Assembly (NCBI GenBank): GCA_021786555.1
Contig: JAJYNB010000132.1
Location: forward strand, 1 to 15,877
Source: Bacillota bacterium
GTDB taxonomy: Bacteria; Bacillota; Desulfitobacteriia; Desulfitobacteriales; JAJXUE01
Direction of reading: 5' to 3'
Length of the DNA: 15,877 bases
In this document: piece after piece, positions 12,590 to 15,877 of the stretch
How positions within the stretch are numbered: the stretch's first letter is position 1
Layout of the letters: each line of letters opens with the position of its first letter
Notes under the pieces: generated by a model
What the model was told of the DNA's origin: nothing
The model's database searches: none
What the model saw: the letters and a program-made list of their open reading frames with translations, nothing else
Made by a program: the position numbers and the translations under genes

Positions 12590-14443
12590 TTGAGCAGGCT
12601 TTTTAAAAATTTTGCAATCTACATACTCATAGTATTGCTTGCAATTTTACTCCTTAACTTAACCAAGCCCCCGAAACAACCTGATGAGAAACCCGACTAC
12701 AATACCTTCAAGAAATACGTGGTGCAAAATCAGGTTCAGTCGGTTAACATCACTACTGACACGAACTATTACACCATTGCCGGAACCCTTACCAATGCCA
12801 AAAAGTTTGAGCTAATTGGTCCTGCCAATGACACTGCTCTACTCAATGACTTGAAAGACCATAATGTCGAAACAATTTTTAGTCCCCCGCCGCAAGCGCC
12901 CTGGTGGACTAACTTGTTAACCACAATATTACCGCTGCTTTTGGTTGTTGGTATTTTCTTCTTTATGATGCAGCAGACCCAAGGCGGCGGCAGCAGGGTG
13001 ATGCAGTTCGGTAAAAGCAGGGCTAAATTACATACCGATGATAAAAAGAAGGTTACTTTTGACGATGTGGCCGGAGCGGATGAAGTCAAGGAAGAACTGC
13101 AGGAAGTTGTGGAATTCTTGAAACAGCCGAAAAAGTTCAGTGAGCTCGGGGCCAAGATACCAAAAGGGGTTCTGCTCTTTGGCCCACCCGGCACGGGCAA
13201 GACTCTGCTGGCTCGGGCTGTGGCAGGGGAGGCAGGTGTCCCTTTCTTTAGCATCAGCGGATCGGATTTTGTTGAAATGTTTGTGGGAGTCGGCGCATCC
13301 CGCGTAAGGGATTTGTTCGAACAAGCTAAAAAGAATTCGCCCTGCATCGTCTTTATCGATGAAATTGATGCTGTTGGCCGGCAGAGAGGGGCGGGTCTGG
13401 GCGGCGGACATGATGAGAGGGAACAAACTCTGAACCAGCTTCTGGTGGAAATGGATGGCTTTAGCGCCAACGAGGGTATTATCATTATCGCTGCAACCAA
13501 CAGGCCTGATATTTTGGATCCTGCCCTGCTGCGTCCTGGCAGGTTCGACCGCCAAATAGTCGTGGACTCGCCCGATGTGAAAGGACGCAAGGAGATTTTG
13601 GATGTCCACATCAAGGGTAAGCCCCTGAGTGAAGATGTTGATTTGTCAGTAATAGCCCGTCGAACTCCCGGTTTTACAGGGGCAGACCTGGCCAACCTGG
13701 TCAATGAGGCTGCGTTGCTCTCTGCGCGGAGGGGCCAGACTAGAGTTACCATGGGATCCCTGGAGGAGTCCATAGAACGGGTGATTGCCGGTCCTGAGAA
13801 GAAAAGCAGAATAATCAGCGACTTTGAAAAGAAGCTTGTTTCCTACCACGAAGGGGGCCACGCCTTGGTGGCAGAAATGCTGCCCCATACTGACCCATTA
13901 CACAAAGTGTCAATCATTCCACGGGGCAGAGCCGGTGGTTATACCCTGCTGTTACCCAAAGAAGACCGGCATTATATGACCAAATCCCAGATGCTCGACC
14001 AAATCACAATGTTGTTGGGCGGAAGGGTAGCAGAAGCAATAGTGCTTAAGGAAGTCAGCACCGGGGCTTCCAACGACCTGGAGAGGGCTACAGAGCTGGT
14101 ACGCAAGATGATTACAGAACTGGGGATGTCCGATGAGTTGGGTCCTTTGACCTTTGGACATAAACAGGAACAGGTGTTTTTAGGCCGGGACATTGCCAGG
14201 GACAGGAATTACAGCGAGGCCGTAGCGTATGCCATCGATAAAGAAGCCCGTAGGATCATTGATGAATGCTACCAAAAAGCTCAAAACATCATTAAGGAGC
14301 ATATGGATAAGCTTAATGTCATTGCAAATGCCTTGATGCAAAAGGAGACCCTGGAGGCCCAGGAGTTTGCAGAACTCATGGCCAAATTCAATACGGGTGA
14401 AGCTCCCCAGGAGGCTGTTCAATCTGATCCTGGTGAAGCTTAA
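12590..14443 (+). CDS. ftsH: ATP-dependent zinc metalloprotease FtsH
   Basis: FtsH is a membrane-anchored hexameric AAA+ protease that degrades misassembled membrane proteins and regulators; in B. subtilis it is also needed for sporulation and removes Spo0E. The protein has 617 residues. Membrane spans lie at about 7-24 and 108-127 with an extracytoplasmic domain between. The AAA+ module has Walker A GPPGTGKT at 198-205, Walker B FIDEID around Asp257-Glu258 and the arginine-finger region RPGRFDR. The peptidase has zinc site HEGGH at 420-424 and the third ligand Asp496 in ASNDLERA. The start is TTG 12590, with GGGGAGGA (12576-12583) six or seven bases upstream. The longer frame back to 12527 would begin at an ATG-less codon inside the leader and add residues unlike the family. 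Confidence 0.97.
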   Translation: MSRLFKNFAIYILIVLLAILLLNLTKPPKQPDEKPDYNTFKKYVVQNQVQSVNITTDTNYYTIAGTLTNAKKFELIGPANDTALLNDLKDHNVETIFSPPPQAPWWTNLLTTILPLLLVVGIFFFMMQQTQGGGSRVMQFGKSRAKLHTDDKKKVTFDDVAGADEVKEELQEVVEFLKQPKKFSELGAKIPKGVLLFGPPGTGKTLLARAVAGEAGVPFFSISGSDFVEMFVGVGASRVRDLFEQAKKNSPCIVFIDEIDAVGRQRGAGLGGGHDEREQTLNQLLVEMDGFSANEGIIIIAATNRPDILDPALLRPGRFDRQIVVDSPDVKGRKEILDVHIKGKPLSEDVDLSVIARRTPGFTGADLANLVNEAALLSARRGQTRVTMGSLEESIERVIAGPEKKSRIISDFEKKLVSYHEGGHALVAEMLPHTDPLHKVSIIPRGRAGGYTLLLPKEDRHYMTKSQMLDQITMLLGGRVAEAIVLKEVSTGASNDLERATELVRKMITELGMSDELGPLTFGHKQEQVFLGRDIARDRNYSEAVAYAIDKEARRIIDECYQKAQNIIKEHMDKLNVIANALMQKETLEAQEFAELMAKFNTGEAPQEAVQSDPGEA

Positions 14444-14455
14444 AGAAGGAAAGTT

Positions 14456-14479
14456 ATGGCGCAATATTTGGGGGGTTAA
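14456..14479 (+). other. Seven-codon mini-ORF between ftsH and ndk
   Basis: ATG at 14456 opens a frame encoding MAQYLGG and stops at TAA 14477-14479, three bases before the ndk ATG. It has its own good SD (AGAAGGA, 14444-14450). Its last codons form the ndk SD (GGGGGG). Ribosomes finishing it would be placed on the ndk start, so it could couple ndk translation to ftsH, or be chance. Confidence 0.3.
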
Positions 14480-14482
14480 CTA

Positions 14483-14932
14483 ATGGAAAGAACGTTTATT
14501 ATGATTAAACCTGACGGGGTACAGCGCAACCTTACCGGCGCAATCATTTTGCGCTTTGAGCAAAAAGGATACAAGCTGGTAGGCATGAAGTTGTTGCAGA
14601 TATCCAGGGACCTGGCGGAAAAGCATTACGCGGAGCATGTGGGCAAGCCCTTTTTTGAAGGCACAGTAAGTTACATCACATCCAGCCCTGTGGTGGCCAT
14701 GGTGTGGGAAGGTAAAAATGTGGTGTCTGGGGCCAGGGAAATGATGGGCGCAACCAATCCCAACAGTGCGGCCGCTGGAACCATCCGGGGTACATATGGA
14801 CTGGACATTAGCCGCAATGTAATTCACGGTTCTGATTCGACGGCCAGCGCTGAAAGGGAAATCAACTTGTACTTTACCCCTGCTGAATTGATTGAATACA
14901 GCAAGAATGTTGACCGCTGGCTAAGCGAGTAA
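14483..14932 (+). CDS. ndk: Nucleoside diphosphate kinase
   Basis: Ndk transfers the terminal phosphate of an NTP (mostly ATP) to other NDPs through a phosphohistidine and balances nucleotide pools in the cytoplasm. The 149-residue sequence has the standard opening ERTFIMIKPDGVQRNLTGAI, then YAEHVGKPFFEG, and then AREMMGATNPNSAAAGTIRG. The active-site block is NVIHGSDS, with catalytic His115, followed by AEREINLYF. All substrate and catalytic residues I can identify are present and the length is typical. The ATG is preceded by GGGGGG (14470-14475) seven bases upstream. It lies 39 bases after ftsH with no promoter seen in between, so it is probably co-transcribed with ftsH, and a strong terminator closes the unit. 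Confidence 0.97.
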   Translation: MERTFIMIKPDGVQRNLTGAIILRFEQKGYKLVGMKLLQISRDLAEKHYAEHVGKPFFEGTVSYITSSPVVAMVWEGKNVVSGAREMMGATNPNSAAAGTIRGTYGLDISRNVIHGSDSTASAEREINLYFTPAELIEYSKNVDRWLSE

Positions 14933-14936
14933 ACAC

Positions 14937-14971
14937 AAAAACACCTTGCTTGCTGTCAAGGTGTTTTTTTT
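14937..14971 (+). terminator. Rho-independent terminator of ftsH-ndk
   Basis: Perfect 12-bp stem AAAAACACCTTG/CAAGGTGTTTTT (14937-14948 with 14957-14968), 8-base loop, T run to 14971. It begins four bases after the ndk stop. Confidence 0.96.
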
Positions 14972-15061
14972 ATTTCACAAAGATGATACACTGGGAGAAC
15001 CCACTAAGGAATTTGATAGGGCAACCTACATAGGAAAATTAATGGGCTTTGGAGGCTTGGC

Positions 15062-15775
15062 ATGGCCAAAGGCAAGAAATGGACGGTAATGGTTACCCTT
15101 TGTTCCCTGTTGCTGGGAGTGCTGCTGATGTTTCAATTAAAGGCCCAGGCTGACAAACCAAACCTTATGGGATCCGATAACGTGGTAGCAGCCTTGGCGC
15201 CGTACACTTCTGAAATCGAACAGCTTCAAGCTGAAAATGACAAGCTGCAGGCCGAACTGGACCAGTACATGAAGGGTGCGGAGGCTTCTCAGGTGGCGAG
15301 CGACAGGTTGAAACGGGCACAGTTACAGGCAGGCCTCACACCGATTGAAGGCCCTGGCCTGGAGATCACCTTGGATGACAGCAAACAGGCAGTTGCTAAC
15401 GGAGACGACGTAGATAAATACATAATTCATGAACAGTACCTAAGGGCTTTGGTCAACGCTTTGTGGAATTCCAAAGCAGAGGGGGTCGCCATAAACGGTC
15501 AACGCCTAACGGCCAACTCAGCTATTTACTGTACGGGGACTGTAATTACTATTAACGATGAAATTGAAACTCCACCTTATAAAATTGAAGCCATTGGTGA
15601 TAGTGAGAAATTGTCAAAAAGCGTTGAAGTCGTAGAAAAGCTTGTCATTGGGTTGGACGAGTACGTTCAGCTATACGGCATTACTTTCAAGGAAGATAGC
15701 GTCAAAGATATACGTCTGCCTGCTGGAACGCTGCCAAACTATAAGTTTGCTGTCCCGGTAAAGGAGGGATCCTAG
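15062..15775 (+). CDS. DUF881 (YlxW/YlxX-type) membrane-anchored protein
   Basis: A 237-residue protein. An N-terminal basic stretch and one hydrophobic anchor (residues about 8-28) are followed by a coiled coil (APYTSEIEQLQAENDKLQAE to about 70). The C-terminal domain has GLTPIEGPGLEITLDDSKQA, then IIHEQYLRALVNALWNSKAE and GVAINGQRLTANSAIYCTGT, which are the DUF881 blocks. The protein probably faces the outside of the membrane. Relatives (YlxW, YlxX) sit near ftsZ and division genes in Firmicutes, but no function is established. The ATG follows GGAGG (15051-15055) by six bases. One base separates its stop from the next DUF881 gene, so the pair is an operon. I saw no strong promoter in the 90 bases after the ndk terminator, only weak sequences. 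Confidence 0.88.
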   Translation: MAKGKKWTVMVTLCSLLLGVLLMFQLKAQADKPNLMGSDNVVAALAPYTSEIEQLQAENDKLQAELDQYMKGAEASQVASDRLKRAQLQAGLTPIEGPGLEITLDDSKQAVANGDDVDKYIIHEQYLRALVNALWNSKAEGVAINGQRLTANSAIYCTGTVITINDEIETPPYKIEAIGDSEKLSKSVEVVEKLVIGLDEYVQLYGITFKEDSVKDIRLPAGTLPNYKFAVPVKEGS

Positions 15776-15776
15776 G

Positions 15777-15877
15777 ATGAGGTTAATTAAACATGGAAAA
15801 TGGGCCCTTCCGGCCTTCCTGGCAGCAATTGCTCTAGGTATGCTCATAGCGGTCCAGTTCCAGATTCAAAGATCGGA
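15777..15877 (+). CDS. Second membrane-anchored protein of the DUF881 unit, 3' cut by window edge
   Basis: Only 33 residues are visible: a basic start (MRLIKHGKW), then a hydrophobic span ALPAFLAAIALGMLIAVQFQ, then IQRS. The start ATG has AAGGAGGG seven bases upstream, lying inside the end of the preceding gene. The short basic head, the single anchor and the FQ..QR end resemble the start of DUF881 proteins, which commonly occur in tandem pairs, but the diagnostic domain is outside the window, so the family call rests partly on context. Confidence 0.6.
   Translation, partial: MRLIKHGKWALPAFLAAIALGMLIAVQFQIQRS

Noticed and set aside
12865..12871. TGTCGAA inside ftsH as a third Spo0A box
   Set aside because: It lies within coding sequence, matches only 7 of 9 in the longer consensus, and has no promoter near it.
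12769..13773. Long open frame on the minus strand opposite ftsH (334 codons)
   Set aside because: It is a shadow of a well-conserved ftsH; the composition is Ser/Thr/Pro-rich and low in acidic residues, and it matches no family.
14965..14992. Sigma-E promoter for the DUF881 pair (GATACACT as -10)
   Set aside because: The -10 matches 7/8, but the expected -35 position is the T run of the ndk terminator, and DUF881 genes are not known sporulation genes.

Overview
The window is a stretch of chromosome from a spore-forming anaerobic member of the Firmicutes, most likely a Clostridia/Peptococcaceae-type bacterium. It carries spore-lineage genes (spoVT, spoVB, yabP, yabQ, spoIIE) in the order seen around the Bacillus yab/spoIIE region, Firmicutes-type promoters and Spo0A boxes, purine-rich Shine-Dalgarno (SD) sequences, and a one-carbon (formate-activating) gene typical of anaerobes. 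I cannot name the species. All genes lie on the + strand and I saw no phage, transposase, CRISPR, tRNA or rRNA.

Layout. Positions 2-415 hold the 3' end of spoVT, closed by a terminator. A hairpin-forming heptamer repeat (471-581) and a sigma-E-like promoter precede spoVB (lipid flippase) and mazG. Next come hup (HU protein), a second copy of the heptamer repeat, rqcP (S4 domain), yabP and yabQ. A sigma-A promoter and a cluster of DnaA-box-like sites then precede a small helix-turn-helix gene and divIC. A full-consensus promoter drives yabR (S1 domain). fhs follows as its own unit between two terminators. spoIIE has a textbook Spo0A-type promoter. A leader with a second perfect Spo0A box and a long RNA hairpin precedes tilS. 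ftsH has its own promoter and is followed by ndk and a terminator. Two DUF881 genes end the window, the second cut by the edge.

How the genes fit together. The set combines sporulation (SpoVT, SpoVB, YabP/YabQ, SpoIIE), division (DivIC, FtsH), chromosome packing (HU), ribosome rescue and RNA binding (RqcP, YabR), tRNA decoding (TilS), nucleotide quality and balance (MazG, Ndk) and one-carbon metabolism (Fhs). The genes are mostly ordinary. The unusual content is regulatory: DnaA-like boxes in front of a small HTH gene and divIC, two perfect Spo0A boxes around spoIIE, a G-U-rich but fully paired 19-bp hairpin before tilS, the interspersed heptamer repeat, and a divergent long-form Fhs whose best SD has no start codon behind it. 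I do not see a wholly new multi-gene system.
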